A stretch of DNA of 6,447 nt from Planktothrix sp. UBA8402 (GTDB taxonomy: Bacteria; Cyanobacteriota; Cyanobacteriia; Cyanobacteriales; Microcoleaceae). The DNA is taken from positions 512-6,958 of the forward strand of contig DMPJ01000543.1 in the NCBI GenBank assembly GCA_003456035.1. The letters run 5' to 3'. The notes beneath the pieces are model-generated. The model was not told the DNA's origin. It did no database searches and saw only the letters and a list, made by a program, of their open reading frames with translations. Every line of letters starts with the position of its first letter. Positions within the stretch are counted from its first letter, which is position 1. This document shows, in pieces, positions 5,916 to 6,447 of the stretch. The position numbers were made by a program, and so were the translations under genes.

Positions 5916-6184
5916 ACGAATCAATGAATTTTGAAGTCCGGTTTCCCATTTTTAAGCTAGGGGGGATCTGGACACTTAGAGAAAGTCAATGAATTTTCAG
6001 TTTTCCAGCCTACTTTAATCACGGGTCTAAGTAATTTCCCTTAGAGGGTCTTCCATTTTTTTAAAAAACCTGTATTATATGTAGGATGAACAACGAGAAT
6101 TCTATACCTGCCTTAATTAAAAGGGAAAGGTTGTGTTTTCTCAATTTTGTCACTCAACTACTTTCAATTTTTTTGAGATATCCT
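5916..6184. other. Non-coding stretch between ictB and the lipoprotein gene
   Basis: I find no convincing gene or RNA in these 269 bases. The stretch holds a 12-base direct repeat TCAATGAATTTT (5921-5932 and 5986-5997), a run of six G at 5960-5965, a weak CCCT-TAG-AGGG hairpin near 6038-6048 and T7/A6 runs around 6057-6068. No strong intrinsic terminator for ictB is visible. The 3' part probably contains the lipoprotein promoter and leader. Confidence 0.5.
6073..6078 (+). promoter_or_regulatory. Possible -10 box for the lipoprotein gene
   Basis: TATTAT lies about 110 bp before the lipoprotein ATG, just after T/A tracts that could help promoter opening. No clear -35 is present (TTCCAT at 6051-6056 is poor). 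If used, transcription would start near 6085, giving a leader of about 100 bases. Confidence 0.25.
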
Positions 6185-6349
6185 ATGAAAAAGTTAGCCC
6201 TAGTGTTTACAGGTTTAGCCATAGCTTCTTCCTGCTTATTAACTGCTTGCGGTGGCGCTCCCAAAGAAACTACTCCTCCTCCCGCAGCCACAACTCCTCC
6301 TCCGGCGGCTCCCGCCCCCGCTACCCCCGCTCCTGCTCCCAAAAAATAG
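6185..6349 (+). CDS. Small proline/alanine-rich lipoprotein
   Basis: A 54-residue predicted lipoprotein of unknown function. MKK is followed by a hydrophobic signal segment and the lipobox LTAC, with the lipidated cysteine at residue 22. The mature chain is only 33 residues: CGGAPKETT, then two copies of TPPPAA(T/P), then AP-rich sequence ending in two lysines. It has no folded domain; such tails can span or bind the cell wall, but that is inference. The same frame is open from an ATG at 6086, giving 87 residues. I reject that start because it would place about 33 extra residues before a perfect MKK signal peptide, and because it sits at the likely transcription start. No strong ribosome binding site precedes 6185. 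The signal peptide, lipobox and a strong terminator just downstream argue for a real gene despite its size. Confidence 0.75.
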   Translation: MKKLALVFTGLAIASSCLLTACGGAPKETTPPPAATTPPPAAPAPATPAPAPKK

Positions 6350-6377
6350 GGGAAATGATTTTAAGGGGTTAAAATTG

Positions 6378-6413
6378 ATTTCCTCTCCTTTGACTCAGAG
6401 GAGGAAATTTTTT
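6378..6413 (+). terminator. Intrinsic terminator after the lipoprotein gene
   Basis: ATTTCCTC (6378-6385) pairs with GAGGAAAT (6401-6408). After a two-base bulge, CTTTG (6388-6392) pairs with CAGAG (6396-6400), with one G-T pair, around an ACT triloop. That makes 13 pairs, followed at once by six T (6408-6413). It lies 28 bp after the lipoprotein stop codon. Confidence 0.8.
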
Positions 6414-6447
6414 ACTTATAGGGAATGGGGATCACGGATTTAAGAGG

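Noticed and set aside
6086..6184. ATG at 6086 as the lipoprotein start
   Set aside because: It would bury a perfect MKK signal peptide and lipobox behind 33 extra residues and lies at the probable transcription start.
6154..6342. Minus-strand Gly/Ala-rich ORF opposite the lipoprotein
   Set aside because: Its composition is simply the reverse complement of the Pro/Ala-rich codons; it has no independent support.

Overview
The window looks like a chromosomal segment from an AT-rich cyanobacterium. Four things point there: a strong match to IctB, two copies of the HIP1 octamer GCGATCGC, a cyanobacterial type of NadD/NrtR pair, and an SLC13 permease with embedded TrkA_C domains. Gene content and base composition recall filamentous Oscillatoriales such as Planktothrix, but that genus-level guess is inference only.

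Layout. Bases 1-1365 hold the 3' part of an SLC13-type permease gene cut by one in-frame TAA, so it is probably a pseudogene unless the stop is a sequencing error. A 58-bp gap with a small perfect hairpin follows. Next come three plus-strand genes that look like an operon: an ADP-ribosylglycohydrolase (1424-2359), nadD (2391-2954) and an NrtR-type Nudix-derived regulator (2947-3660), the last two overlapping by 8 bp. Converging on them from the minus strand is a vapBC toxin-antitoxin pair (3701-4329). A 191-bp divergent intergenic region (4330-4520) then carries an extended -10 promoter with an overlapping palindrome, and a larger two-stem inverted repeat. It is followed by ictB (4521-5915). 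After a 269-bp non-coding stretch, a 54-residue proline/alanine-rich lipoprotein gene (6185-6349) ends in a clear intrinsic terminator.

How the parts fit. The middle block forms a plausible NAD/ADP-ribose module. NadD makes the dinucleotide NaAD, the DraG-like hydrolase releases ADP-ribose from modified targets, and the NrtR family is known to sense ADP-ribose and control NAD genes. The sequence shows adjacency and motifs; the functional coupling is inference. I found no wholly new system. The best leads are this NAD module, the interrupted permease and the structured vapBC/ictB intergenic region. I saw no tRNA, rRNA, CRISPR array or transposase gene.
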